Assembly: GCF_000430645.1 (NCBI RefSeq)
Contig: NZ_KE387187.1
Span: forward strand, 211,265-275,264
DNA: 64,000 nucleotides
Direction of reading: 5' to 3'
Source: Aquimarina latercula DSM 2041
GTDB lineage: Bacteria; Bacteroidota; Bacteroidia; Flavobacteriales; Flavobacteriaceae
Positions 38,180-48,291 of the stretch are shown piece by piece (position 1 is the first letter of the stretch; the number at the start of each line of letters is the position of its first letter). Below the pieces are notes generated by a model. It searched no databases. It was not told the origin of the DNA and saw nothing but the letters and a program-made list of their open reading frames with translations. Both the position numbers and the translations under genes were made by a program.

Positions 38180-41089
38180 TTAAAAATTAAAATCTAAGCC
38201 TAAAAGAAATGTTCTTGATCTTGGAAAGAAAGTTCCATCAATTCCATTATTAAGTTCGGGGTCAATACCATCATAATCTGTAAACACAAATACATTCTGT
38301 ATCGTCGTATAGGTACGAAGTGTTACATTTCTTTTAAAAAGCTCTTTTATGTTATAACCAAGAGTTACATTATCTAGTTTAAGAAACGAGGCATCTTGCA
38401 CATAATAATCCGAAAAAAGTTGAGGCTCTTCAAAACCTGTTTCTAAATAAGATGTGCTTAAATTAGAAAGAACGTTAGCATCAGAAAGTGCCTGTAAATT
38501 CCCCCTATTTGAGGCTATATTATTATATACGTAATTTCCAACGCTAGCTCTCCAAGTAAAACTTAAGTCTATATCCTTATATTTAAACAATGAATTTAAA
38601 CCCATGACATAATCAGGATTTGGACTTTTGTATCTGTATCTATCATCATCCGTAATAATTCCATCTCCGTCAGTGTCTACATATAATCCTTCTATTGGTT
38701 TTCCTGAATCATCATAAACTTGCTGTAATACATAAAAAGAGTTTTGTTCATAACCAACAGAATTTATCTGAATCGTATTTCCACGGCCCCCAGCAATACT
38801 TCCTGTAAGACTCCCTATAGAATCCGAAGTATCATTTAATGACAATTTTGTTATTTCATTTTCAAAGAAGGATATATTAAAGCCTAAATTCCACGAAAAA
38901 GCTTTTGTTCTTATCGGAATTAAATTAAACACAAATTCTAATCCGCTATTCTCTAAATTACCAATATTAGTAACTAAAGCATCTGTAAGGTTACTTCCTG
39001 CTGGTACACTAGTAAAATTAAGAACATCTTCAACCTCTCTTTGATACCAATCTATAGATCCAGTTATCCTATCGTTAAAAAAACCATAGTCAATCCCTAG
39101 GTTTATCGTTTTTGAAACTTCCCACCTTATATTAGGATCGAAACCTTGTGGTCGTATCGTTGTTACAAATTCATTTCCGAATTGGTATCTAACTCTATCG
39201 TCTCCTACAGTAAATCGAGGTAAAAAACCAAAATCTTGATTTATCTCCTGTTGTCCTGTTTCTGCATATCCTCCTCTTATTTTTAGATTAGAAACAACAT
39301 TTCTTTTACTAAGAAAATTTTCGTTTGAAATATTCCATCCTAAAGAAAAACCTCCAAAATTTCTTCTTCTATCTCTAGGATTTAATCTTGATGAAGCATC
39401 ATTTCTATAGTTAATAGTTAATAAATACTTATTATTATAAGAATAATTTAATCTTCCAAAATAAGATAGCAATGAATTTTGAGTAGCAAAAGGTTGGGGA
39501 TTGAATGTTTCACCTAATCCATCAACTGTTGAATTCTCAGAGGACCTAAAAAACTTTTGAAAAGAGTACCCTGCCGTCATATTTATTGTACTATTTATAG
39601 CAGAAATATTTTTCACATAGTTAAGATACCCATCAAAAAGCTGATTTCTATTCAAACTTTCTGATTCGCTTATCGTACCGCCTCTAGTTGTAGAAGCAGA
39701 TCGTTGATCTACAATGGAATTACCATCAAACTCACTATAGTCATATCCTAAATTAATAGTAGCTTTTAACCCTTCTAGAAAAAGGTTCTTATAATCCAAT
39801 TTTATATTACCTGTTGACCGTTTGGTAACACCTTGGTTTTTTGTTAATTGAATTAAACCGATTGGGTTTCTTGGCGCAAAATTATTGGGGTTACCTAATT
39901 GATCTATCCACTCGGTATACCCCCCAAAATTTAGATTTCCTGAGAACAACGATTGTGTCGGATCAAAGAGTACTGCAGCATTTAATGCACCTTGATTCCC
40001 AAACTCTTCATCCACATAAGAACCTCTAACATTTGTCTCAATCTTTAGATTACCATTAAACAATCTTTGTACATATTTAAGGCCTCCTGATACTCTTTCA
40101 AAAGCAGTTCTTTTCAAAATACCTTCTTCATTAAAGTAACCTAATGATAGTCTTATGGATGAATTATCAAACCCTTTACTAGCTGATATATTATGATTGT
40201 AACTAACAGATGCTCTATATATCTCATCCTGCCAATTATTACTATCGTTACCCAACAAAAATACCTCATTAGCGGTTGCATTATCTCTAACAACATAATT
40301 AAATTGTCTACTATCCAAAACATTTACGGTATTAGAAACATCACCAATAGAAGTAAATGAATTATAATTTAATTGAAGTGGAGTGTTATTTTTCCCTGAT
40401 TTAGTTTTTACAATAATAACACCAGCTGTCGCTCTAGATCCATAAATTGCCGCTGCCGAAGCATCTTTAAGTATTGTTAAACTTTCTATATCGTTTGGGT
40501 TGATATAATTTAAAGCGCCTCTGTTGGTTTGATCCAAAGGAACTCCATCAACAACTATCAGTGGGCTAGTATTAGCTGATAAAGAAGATGTGCCTCCTCG
40601 TATTTTAATAACCCCTCCAGTTCCTGGCTGCCCATTTGCGGGTGTTATTTGGACCCCTGCCGTTCTACCGGCCAATAACTGCTCAAAAGATGCTATTGGT
40701 CCCTCATTAAAATTTTCTGAGTTTAATGTTTCTATAGAGGTGGTTAAATCTTTTTTCGACGATGAACCATATCCCACAACAACCACTTGTTCAAGGCTTT
40801 CTGTTTCTTCTTCTAATATTATATTCACCATTGTTGTAGAAACAATAACTTCTTCACTTATAAAACCTACATAAGAAAACACAAGAGTCTCCCCTATTTC
40901 TGTTTCAATAATAAAATCCCCATCAAAATCTGTGACCGCTCCTGTAGAGGTTTCTTTCACAGTAATATTAACCCCAAAAATTGGAACATTTTTTACATCG
41001 GAAACATTACCTTTTACTGTTATATTTTGAGCAAAAATCTCAAAGGAAGAAACTAACAATAGAAATATTAATAGTTTAGTCATATTCAT
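38180..41089 (-). CDS. susC: SusC/RagA family TonB-dependent transporter
   Basis: Outer-membrane importer of the galactan system, 969 residues. Signal peptide (to about residue 20) is followed by a carboxypeptidase-regulatory-like domain (VKGNVSDVKNVPIFGVNITV to FSYVGF). The plug has the SusC signature PLIVVDGVPLD and SLTILKDASAAAIYGSRA. The 22-stranded barrel ends in FLLGLDFNF, with the terminal aromatic. No N-terminal extension for sigma/anti-sigma signalling is present, in line with regulation by the HTCS encoded upstream. It follows the T9SS glycan-binding protein gene after 42 bp. Confidence 0.96.
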   Translation of the reverse strand: MNMTKLLIFLLLVSSFEIFAQNITVKGNVSDVKNVPIFGVNITVKETSTGAVTDFDGDFIIETEIGETLVFSYVGFISEEVIVSTTMVNIILEEETESLEQVVVVGYGSSSKKDLTTSIETLNSENFNEGPIASFEQLLAGRTAGVQITPANGQPGTGGVIKIRGGTSSLSANTSPLIVVDGVPLDQTNRGALNYINPNDIESLTILKDASAAAIYGSRATAGVIIVKTKSGKNNTPLQLNYNSFTSIGDVSNTVNVLDSRQFNYVVRDNATANEVFLLGNDSNNWQDEIYRASVSYNHNISASKGFDNSSIRLSLGYFNEEGILKRTAFERVSGGLKYVQRLFNGNLKIETNVRGSYVDEEFGNQGALNAAVLFDPTQSLFSGNLNFGGYTEWIDQLGNPNNFAPRNPIGLIQLTKNQGVTKRSTGNIKLDYKNLFLEGLKATINLGYDYSEFDGNSIVDQRSASTTRGGTISESESLNRNQLFDGYLNYVKNISAINSTINMTAGYSFQKFFRSSENSTVDGLGETFNPQPFATQNSLLSYFGRLNYSYNNKYLLTINYRNDASSRLNPRDRRRNFGGFSLGWNISNENFLSKRNVVSNLKIRGGYAETGQQEINQDFGFLPRFTVGDDRVRYQFGNEFVTTIRPQGFDPNIRWEVSKTINLGIDYGFFNDRITGSIDWYQREVEDVLNFTSVPAGSNLTDALVTNIGNLENSGLEFVFNLIPIRTKAFSWNLGFNISFFENEITKLSLNDTSDSIGSLTGSIAGGRGNTIQINSVGYEQNSFYVLQQVYDDSGKPIEGLYVDTDGDGIITDDDRYRYKSPNPDYVMGLNSLFKYKDIDLSFTWRASVGNYVYNNIASNRGNLQALSDANVLSNLSTSYLETGFEEPQLFSDYYVQDASFLKLDNVTLGYNIKELFKRNVTLRTYTTIQNVFVFTDYDGIDPELNNGIDGTFFPRSRTFLLGLDFNF

Positions 41090-41131
41090 AATATCTTACT
41101 TTTAATGTATTTAAAATCTTTAGAAATTTAT

Positions 41132-42046
41132 TTACCTCTTTATGGCAGAAATACTTCTAATTCCTCTAGCGGTTTCTATTTGTAAGAAATAAAACCCTGT
41201 ATCCAATTGCTCTGCATTTAATACCACTTGATCCAGAAAACTCATTGTGGTTAAACTTTTGACGCTTTTTCCCGAAACGTCATAAATATTGTACGAGATA
41301 ATATTTTCTTTACGAGTTAAGTACCATATATCATCTGTTGGATTAGGATAGATTTTGATCCCTAATATGTCATCTGAATCAAAAGAGTCAACACTCAATA
41401 TTAGATCAGTAAAACTATATTCTAATGTTTGTATATTAAAAGATACATCGTACGTTCCAGCTGTGGCAAATATATTTGGGGTAGAATTACCTGTGGATTG
41501 AGCGATTCCACTTGGAAATGAACTATCTACTCCGTTCCCTCCGAATTGGACAGCCCATCCATCATTTTGCCTAAACTTGATATTTCCATCAGATGGTATA
41601 TTAAATCCATTGATTGAGTAATTAATTCCATCGGTAGTACTTAAATCTATATCTGGAGCGGTGAACCCATTAAAGTCTCCTATTAATCCAACTGTGTTTG
41701 GCCCATCGAAAGAAAACTCTAACGTATTAATATTAAAGGTAATGGTGTAAGTGCCTGCTGCATGCTGAAAATTATCTCCTCCATTAAATATAGCTGTCCC
41801 TTCAGGGAAAGTAAATGTCCCCCAATATGCTATTTCTGAGTTATCATCTTGACGGAATAACAAATCGCCCGGCTCTGTAAAGGTATGTACCAACGTATAT
41901 ATTACGTTATCTGTAGTATTTAGATCTAAATCAGGTTGACCATTAGCTGGCCAAGAATTAAAACTACCATACACACCTATTGACTGCGCTATAACAGTGG
42001 TTAGTGTAAAAAATAAAAACGTTAAAAAGAATAATTGTTTTTTCAT
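41132..42046 (-). CDS. Secreted two-domain glycan-binding protein with T9SS sorting domain
   Basis: A 304-residue protein, first gene of the galactan operon. Signal peptide (MKKQLFFLTFLFFTLTTVIAQ) is followed by two copies of a SusE/SusF-like domain, the first starting IGVYGSFNSWPANGQPDL and the second VGLIGDFNGFTAPDI. Each has an FRQ-D strand and ends with YTI/YDV-FNI-TLE-SF. A T9SS sorting domain (from about GIKIYPNPT to ISAIKR) closes it. The usual surface glycan-binding proteins of such loci are lipoproteins; this one uses T9SS instead. It probably binds galactan outside the cell; binding itself is inferred from the domain type and operon position. Confidence 0.85.
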   Translation of the reverse strand: MKKQLFFLTFLFFTLTTVIAQSIGVYGSFNSWPANGQPDLDLNTTDNVIYTLVHTFTEPGDLLFRQDDNSEIAYWGTFTFPEGTAIFNGGDNFQHAAGTYTITFNINTLEFSFDGPNTVGLIGDFNGFTAPDIDLSTTDGINYSINGFNIPSDGNIKFRQNDGWAVQFGGNGVDSSFPSGIAQSTGNSTPNIFATAGTYDVSFNIQTLEYSFTDLILSVDSFDSDDILGIKIYPNPTDDIWYLTRKENIISYNIYDVSGKSVKSLTTMSFLDQVVLNAEQLDTGFYFLQIETARGIRSISAIKR

Positions 42047-42150
42047 ATTATTGTTTTTAGGGGTTAAACATGTGGCAATAATCAGTTTATATCATAAAAA
42101 TCGAAATAAACTTAATGTGATTAGCAATTAACCACTTTACTCATAAAATG

Positions 42151-42187
42151 AAGGGTGAAGAATTCATTTTTAAAGGGTGAAGAATTC
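42151..42187 (-). promoter_or_regulatory. Paired 15-nt direct repeats, candidate HTCS operator
   Basis: The sequence AAGGGTGAAGAATTC occurs twice, at 42151-42165 and 42173-42187, 22 bp apart start to start, or about two helical turns. It lies about 105-140 bp upstream of the first gene of the galactan operon and beyond the end of the HTCS gene. AraC-type output domains of hybrid two-component regulators bind such paired direct repeats. On the minus strand TAAGTTTA near 42108-42115 is one base off the -7 consensus and lies about 36 bp downstream. Confidence 0.6.
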
Positions 42188-42317
42188 GTTTATTACTGTA
42201 TTTTTGATTAAAAATCAATTTTTTAATCAAAAACATTGATTTATCGTATAATTTTCAGCTTTATACTCAATAAAACACAACTTATTACCGTCTTTAATTT
42301 AGAAAAACTGAGAACAA

Positions 42318-45300
42318 CTAAGACTTATTATAGAACTCAGAAGGATTTTTACCAAATTTTTGTTTGAAAAGCTTGCTAAAATATTTTTTATCCGAATACC
42401 CTATTTGATAACTCGCTTCGGCTATAGTAAGTTTATGTTCTACAATCAATTGCTTGGCAATTTTTAGTTTAAAATCACGAACAAATTCTATAAATGTCAT
42501 CCCAGTTATTGATTTTAGCTTTTTATAAATAACAGAATGACTCATTCCTAATTCTGAAGAAAGAAAACTTGCATTTAATGATTCAGAATCTATATTTTCA
42601 TTTATGATCCGTGTTAATCTTTCTAAAAAAATTTCGTCTGTTCGATTAGCTGCTATATTTTTCGGTATAAGCATGGAACTAGATTCAAATTTTTGACGTA
42701 ATAATTTACGTGTATTTAATAAATTATTTATTCTACTTTTCAATAAAAGTTCATCGAATGGTTTAGTGATATAATCATCCGCGCCAATATCATACCCCTT
42801 GATTTCGTGATTCAATGAAGCTCTTGCTGTTAATAATATAATTGGGATATGACTTGTATCTATATTGGTTTTTACCTTTTTAGTCAAAGTAACTCCATCC
42901 ATTATTGGCATGACAATATCACTTATTATCAGATCTGGAATTTCTTTTTTAGCCAACTCATAACCCTCTTTTCCATTTGAAGCTATTAAGATATCACACT
43001 CTTCTTGTAATAATATTTTTAAATATTCTCGTATTTCACTATTATCTTCAACAACAAGAAGCTTATAACCGCTTAACTCAGAAACTTTTATCATCTCGGA
43101 AACATCTTTTAATTCTAGATTGGTTTTGTTATTATCTAATATCATTAGATTTTGATCAAAATAATCACTTCCTTTTAATAGAGCCACCGTAAATGCAGTA
43201 CCAATTCCTTTTTTGCTTTCTACTTTTATGATTCCTTTGTGTTTATCAATTATTTCTTTTGAAATTGATAAACCTAAACCAAAACCAAACTCTCCAGAGT
43301 TTTTTAATGAATCATCTACTTGATAAAAACGATTAAAAATTTTTGATAGCTGTTTTTTGTACATTCCTATACCACTATCTTTTATTATTAATAGAACATG
43401 TTCTGATGTCGCTTCTAAATTAATGGATACTATCCCGCCATCCGAAGTAAATTTAAGTGCATTAGAAACCAAGTTGTATATTACTTTCTCAATCTGAATT
43501 TTATCATACCAGACTATGGTTTCTGAAATATTAGAGTTAAAATGGAACTCTATATTTTTTTGAGTAGCTAATTCTGTAAAGGATAAATAAATTTCTTTAC
43601 AATATTCTACAAATTCGTTTTTAGTGATTTTTAATTCAATATTATTAGTGTCAAGTTTTCTAAAATCTAACAATTCGTTTACTAGATTAAAAAGATTATT
43701 TCCATTTTTCTTTATAATTTTTACGAAATTATTTTGCTTACTTTCCTTGCCGTCATATTTCTCATAAAGTTGATTTATTGCTCCTAAGATTAGAGTAACT
43801 GGTGTTCTTATTTCGTGAGAGATATTTGTAAAAAACTGTTGTTTAGCAATATATAATTCTGCATCTTTTTCTCTGCTTAATTTTTCCAGTTTTAAGTTTG
43901 TTTTCATGCGCTCCCAAGCAACTATATATTTTCTAAAAGCGTAAAACATGAATAAAATCATTATTCCATAACAAACAAATGACCACCATTCTAACCAAAA
44001 TGGCTTCAATATTTTAAGGCGCAAACTCGCATAATTATTACCCCATTCACCGCTACCCTTTATCTTACTTTTTACTTTGAAAATATAACTACCCGACGGC
44101 AGACTGGTATAGGTAACAGTATGATCTGTTCCTATATCTCTCCAATTTCTATCAAAATTTTCCATTTTTATAGAGTACTCTAAATTCTCTGAAAAAGGGA
44201 ACATTAAAGCTGTAAATTCGAATGTTATAACATCCAAATTGTGTTTTAATTCTATGTAATCCTCAGAAACAATATTTTTATCTAAAATGCTTTTATTAGA
44301 AATCTCTACTTCTTTATTAAATAATTTAAAACTTGTAAGTTTTACTTCGGGATACGGACGATTATTGATTATTTTTTTAGGATCAAAACGTATGACACCC
44401 TTAGTATGTCCGAAATAAAGAAGTCCCAAGGTATCTTTATAAACAGAATTTATATGAAACTCTCCTTTAAGATCATAAAATGAATTGAAACTATTCGTTT
44501 TATATTCATAGTTGAAAATACCTTGTTTGGTACTAAACCATATTTTCTCATCATTATCTTCTAAGATTCCCGTTATTGTAAGGTCTTTAATATTCTGTTC
44601 TTCATCAAATCTATCAAATCTACCAGTTTTAATATCCAGACGATTTATACCTTCTCCTGAAGTACCTACCCATAAATTATTCTTTGAGTCTTTAAAAATT
44701 GATAATAAATTATTACTGCTTAGTGATTTTTCGTCTATTTTGTTATGCGTAAAATGCTTAAATCGAAGAGTTTTGGTATTGAATAAGTTTAATCCTCCTC
44801 CAAAAGTAGCCATCCATAGACTATCCCCATCTTTTTCAAGGCCAACTATGTTATTACTATTAATAGTATTCTCTACCGAATCCTTTGCTCTATAAGAAGT
44901 GAATTTTTTTATTTTAGAATTAAAATAATTTAATCCTCCTCCCCAGGTAGCTACCCAAAGACCTTCCTTTTTATCTTTTACGATATCACGAACATCGTTA
45001 TAACTTAATGAGGAATTGTTCAAGGGATTATGTAAATATCTAGTGAAACTTCCAGTTTCTAAATCAAAATTAATCAACCCTCCGGCAAAAGTTCCAATCC
45101 AATAAGAACTATCTTGATCTTTAGTAATAAATTGCACATATTCTCCAGAAATCGATTTTCTAGTATCGCTATTAAAATAAGAACCCGAATATTCTGATGA
45201 ACCAAATATAGAAAGTCCATTCCCATCTAATCCCATAAATAGAAGGTCTTGATCCTTAAATATAGAAAGAACAGGATATGTATTTTTTCTAGTTATATCA

Positions 45301-46364
45301 CTAAATAAAAAATTAACATAATCATTCTCTTTTAGACAATTTAAGCCATCCCAAGCTGTTCCTATCCAAATATTACCATCCTCATCTTCTTGAATATCAT
45401 AAATAGCATTACCAGATATAGAGCTTTCTAATTGAGAGTTATGCGAAAAAATTTTGAGTTTTGGTTTTGGGGAATTGTAATTTTGATATTGGAACACTCC
45501 ATCTCCGTCAGTTCCGATCCATAAAATATCTTTACTATCGTGATATATCGTTCTTACAATCTTAATTTTTTGCTTTAACTCTAATTCATCTTTAAAAAAG
45601 TCAGAAAACTCAGATTCAACTGTATTATAAACTAAAATACCATTTCCACTTGTACCTAATAAAAGTTCCTCATTATTTAAATAAGAGATATCATTAATAA
45701 AATCGGAGAATACATTTTGTCCTTTTGAAAGTATCTTATGAAACTTTTCAGAAGTAGTATCGAACTTATTTAAACCACCACCAAAAGTACCTATCCACAG
45801 GATTCCTATAGAATCTTGAAAAATACTAGTTACACTATTATAACTTATTGAATATTGAGACGCCTCATCATGTTTGTAAGTAATAAATTTATCAGATTCG
45901 GGAAGAAAATGAGACAATCCATTTTCAGTACCTATCCATATATTATTTTTAGTATCTTCAAAAATGATATTTACTTGATTAGAAGGTAACGAATCCTCAT
46001 CAATAATGCTGTTTGTATAAATGGTAAAACTATCCGTTGATGAATTATAAAGATTTAGACCTCCTCCAATTGTTGCAATCCATAATCTTCCTTTACTATC
46101 TAATAAAATATCTGATATATCATTAGCACTAAGATCACTATTCTGTTTATTATAAACTTTTACTTGATAACCATCATATCTATTAAGTCCATTTTTAGTG
46201 CCAATCCATAAAAAGTTATTATTTCCTTTTGCTATACTTGTAATACTATTATTAGATAACCCATTAGCTTGGCTAATTTTTTTAAAAATAGATTGGGACT
46301 GACAATAAGTATAGTTTATCGAAAAAACAAAAAAGAAAATACTGATTAGAAATCTAGAAATCAT
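42318..46364 (-). CDS. Hybrid two-component system regulator (HTCS)
   Basis: A 1,348-residue one-protein sensor and transcription factor that detects a glycan fragment in the periplasm and turns on the polysaccharide utilization operon. Signal/anchor peptide is followed by about 14 propeller blades (repeats of WIGT--GGLN-FD type, roughly residues 25-690, two seven-bladed propellers), a Y_Y_Y domain, and a membrane segment (about 793-811). The HisKA phospho-acceptor is His850 in ISHEIRTP, and the HATPase follows with DSGIGM and GFGLGLSIS. A receiver domain has phospho-Asp1149 in SDIVMPIMDG, and an AraC-type HTH lies in the last ~95 residues (FVRDFKLKIAKQLI to FGKNPSEFY). All domains look intact. 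It lies upstream of the operon on the same strand. Confidence 0.96.
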   Translation of the reverse strand: MISRFLISIFFFVFSINYTYCQSQSIFKKISQANGLSNNSITSIAKGNNNFLWIGTKNGLNRYDGYQVKVYNKQNSDLSANDISDILLDSKGRLWIATIGGGLNLYNSSTDSFTIYTNSIIDEDSLPSNQVNIIFEDTKNNIWIGTENGLSHFLPESDKFITYKHDEASQYSISYNSVTSIFQDSIGILWIGTFGGGLNKFDTTSEKFHKILSKGQNVFSDFINDISYLNNEELLLGTSGNGILVYNTVESEFSDFFKDELELKQKIKIVRTIYHDSKDILWIGTDGDGVFQYQNYNSPKPKLKIFSHNSQLESSISGNAIYDIQEDEDGNIWIGTAWDGLNCLKENDYVNFLFSDITRKNTYPVLSIFKDQDLLFMGLDGNGLSIFGSSEYSGSYFNSDTRKSISGEYVQFITKDQDSSYWIGTFAGGLINFDLETGSFTRYLHNPLNNSSLSYNDVRDIVKDKKEGLWVATWGGGLNYFNSKIKKFTSYRAKDSVENTINSNNIVGLEKDGDSLWMATFGGGLNLFNTKTLRFKHFTHNKIDEKSLSSNNLLSIFKDSKNNLWVGTSGEGINRLDIKTGRFDRFDEEQNIKDLTITGILEDNDEKIWFSTKQGIFNYEYKTNSFNSFYDLKGEFHINSVYKDTLGLLYFGHTKGVIRFDPKKIINNRPYPEVKLTSFKLFNKEVEISNKSILDKNIVSEDYIELKHNLDVITFEFTALMFPFSENLEYSIKMENFDRNWRDIGTDHTVTYTSLPSGSYIFKVKSKIKGSGEWGNNYASLRLKILKPFWLEWWSFVCYGIMILFMFYAFRKYIVAWERMKTNLKLEKLSREKDAELYIAKQQFFTNISHEIRTPVTLILGAINQLYEKYDGKESKQNNFVKIIKKNGNNLFNLVNELLDFRKLDTNNIELKITKNEFVEYCKEIYLSFTELATQKNIEFHFNSNISETIVWYDKIQIEKVIYNLVSNALKFTSDGGIVSINLEATSEHVLLIIKDSGIGMYKKQLSKIFNRFYQVDDSLKNSGEFGFGLGLSISKEIIDKHKGIIKVESKKGIGTAFTVALLKGSDYFDQNLMILDNNKTNLELKDVSEMIKVSELSGYKLLVVEDNSEIREYLKILLQEECDILIASNGKEGYELAKKEIPDLIISDIVMPIMDGVTLTKKVKTNIDTSHIPIILLTARASLNHEIKGYDIGADDYITKPFDELLLKSRINNLLNTRKLLRQKFESSSMLIPKNIAANRTDEIFLERLTRIINENIDSESLNASFLSSELGMSHSVIYKKLKSITGMTFIEFVRDFKLKIAKQLIVEHKLTIAEASYQIGYSDKKYFSKLFKQKFGKNPSEFYNKS

Positions 46365-46585
46365 ATCGTAATGGAACTGTTAATTAATCGATGTCTATAG
46401 AAAATCTTATACAAACATCACTCCCTAATTAATTTAAAGTATTGTGGTGGAATAGGCTTTTTTTTAACATTTCCTACAAATTAGTATTTTTTTTTTGGTT
46501 TTTAGTTAGAATCTCTTTCTATTAGTAAAGATTTGAGAATTTCTGTTTTAAATTTTGTTTTATTCTTTTGTTCAATCCTTTTAAG

Positions 46586-47507
46586 TTATATCTTCAAAGC
46601 TTTACCCACCATTTCTAGAGTCTGTTGATCTACAGTTGATAGAGAGGATGTCATATAAGACAAAAACAAACCATTATTAAAATTGATAACTGCTATATCA
46701 TCGGGAATCCTATATTTAGTAGTATTTATTGTTTGTAAAATTTTAATTCCTGATATCTCATCTGCAGCTATTATTGCATCTATATTATCTTCATCTAAAG
46801 CTCTTTTTATTATTTTTTCAAAATTATGTTTTCTGAAACCTTTATCACTCGTTGATATTTACTACCTTTTTAATTACATTTAATAGCGTAGAGGCATCCA
46901 TTTTCTCGGTCTTCGATAACACTTGTAATATTGATAGTCATTAAAAAAGCTATTTTGGAAGAATTTTTTCATAGTAAGTAGTTTGTAGCAGAGTATGATA
47001 ATTCAAAATCTTCAATAATTATTTTATATTATTCTATTTCAAGTATTATTCTGTTAAACATAATAATTGGGGCATACCCTGATTTACCCATATTAGATTA
47101 ATACTCATAATTTTTAAACGAGCTTGTTTCTTTTACCATAGATATGATAAAACCATCAACTAATCCTTTATTAGCTAACCCTAAAAACTCTACTTCTTTC
47201 TGATACCAATCATTAAAGATAAATATCATAATATGATATTCATATTTCCTAGCTTCTTGTTCAATTCCTAAAATAGATTAAGCAAAAAAAAAATAGATTC
47301 TAAATTAGGTTTTATTACTCCTACAGTATTTGTTTTTCTACTATTGAAGTATTTAGCTTGAATGTTTGGAGAGTATTCGTATTCCTCTGTAATGCTCTTA
47401 ATTCGAAATTTGGTTTTATCATTAATTTCAGAACTATAAGAAAGCGTTTTGGATACGGTATATATAGAAACATTAAGCATTTTTGCCAATTCTTTTAACG
47501 TAACCAT
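46586..47507 (-). pseudogene. Decayed LacI-family repressor gene
   Basis: The first 79 codons (from 47507) encode a normal LacI DNA-binding domain (VTLKELAKMLNVSIYTVSKTLS), the hinge, and the start of the effector domain. A stop at 47268 then follows. Downstream in other minus-strand frames the rest of a LacI effector domain is readable: GIEQEARKYEYHIMIF just after the break, GLVDGFIIS further on, and IPDDIAVINFNNG with SLSTVDQQTLEMVGKAL near the end. A stop at 46586-46588 truncates the end. Several frameshifts are therefore needed, and the gene is non-functional. It follows the HAD phosphatase gene by 3 bp and was once part of the gal operon, probably as its repressor. Confidence 0.85.
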
Positions 47508-47510
47508 TTG

Positions 47511-48287
47511 TTATCTTTTTAAAACTTCATCTAGGTTTATCTTACTACAAGAATCAACAATCATACTTGGAACAAAAGCTGATATTTCTAAATCCTCGAC
47601 TTTAGACACTCCAGAAAGAGTTAAAACTGTATTATAACCTAATTGAATGCCTCCTAAAATATCTGTACTAAGCGTATCGCGAATCACAATTGTTTCTTGA
47701 GCGGTTAATCCTAATTTTTTTCTGGCTGCTCTCATCATAACAGGGCTTGGTTTTCCAACAGAAAAAGCTTTGACACCCGTAGCTTCCTCAATCATCGAGA
47801 CAATGGACTTAATTCCTAGATTATTCCAACCTCTCTTCCTAGGAGAAGGGTCTAGATTAGTTGCTATAAATTTAGATCCTGATAAGATCATTTCAACAGC
47901 ATTATTGACCATCTCTAAGGTAAAATTTCTACCTTCGCCAAGCACAACGTAATCAGGTTTATCATTTATCAATTCATAACCTACAGCATGTAGACTTGAT
48001 ATCAATCCTCCTTCCCCTAAAACATACGCTGTACCCTTAGGCTTCATAAAAGATAAAAAATAAGAGGTAGCCATTGCACTAGTATATACATTACTTTCCT
48101 TTATTGATATACCCATTTTTTTAACTTTATTAACCGTATCAATTGGAGACCTTTGACTATTATTAGTCATAAATAAAAAAGGAATTTTCCTTTTTTGCAA
48201 TTCTTTTATAAAGATATCTGAACCTGGTATAAGATCATCACCGCTGTATATAACACCATCCATATCTATTAAAAATCCTTTTTTCAT
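47511..48287 (-). CDS. HAD-IIA (NagD/AraL-type) sugar phosphatase
   Basis: A 258-residue cytoplasmic phosphatase of the HAD superfamily with C2 cap. Motif I is FLIDMDGVIYSG (nucleophile Asp and second Asp). Motif II is FMTNNSQRSP, and the C-terminal GKPSPVMM and IRDTLSTDILGG blocks give motifs III and IV. The latter has RDT in place of the usual GDR/GDT. It starts 4 bp after galT in the galK-galT operon. AraL and NagD relatives dephosphorylate sugar phosphates; here a role in keeping galactose-1-phosphate or related phosphates low is plausible but inferred. Confidence 0.87.
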   Translation of the reverse strand: MKKGFLIDMDGVIYSGDDLIPGSDIFIKELQKRKIPFLFMTNNSQRSPIDTVNKVKKMGISIKESNVYTSAMATSYFLSFMKPKGTAYVLGEGGLISSLHAVGYELINDKPDYVVLGEGRNFTLEMVNNAVEMILSGSKFIATNLDPSPRKRGWNNLGIKSIVSMIEEATGVKAFSVGKPSPVMMRAARKKLGLTAQETIVIRDTLSTDILGGIQLGYNTVLTLSGVSKVEDLEISAFVPSMIVDSCSKINLDEVLKR

Positions 48288-48291
48288 ACTA

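Noticed and set aside
46683..46883. A 66-codon plus-strand open frame
   Set aside because: It lies antisense to the decayed LacI gene, whose effector-domain remnants are recognisable on the minus strand; no family resemblance on the plus strand.
47268..47507. A 79-codon HTH protein as a stand-alone regulator
   Set aside because: The following DNA still encodes the LacI effector domain in other frames, so this is a truncated pseudogene; expression as a DNA-binding fragment cannot be excluded but is not supported.
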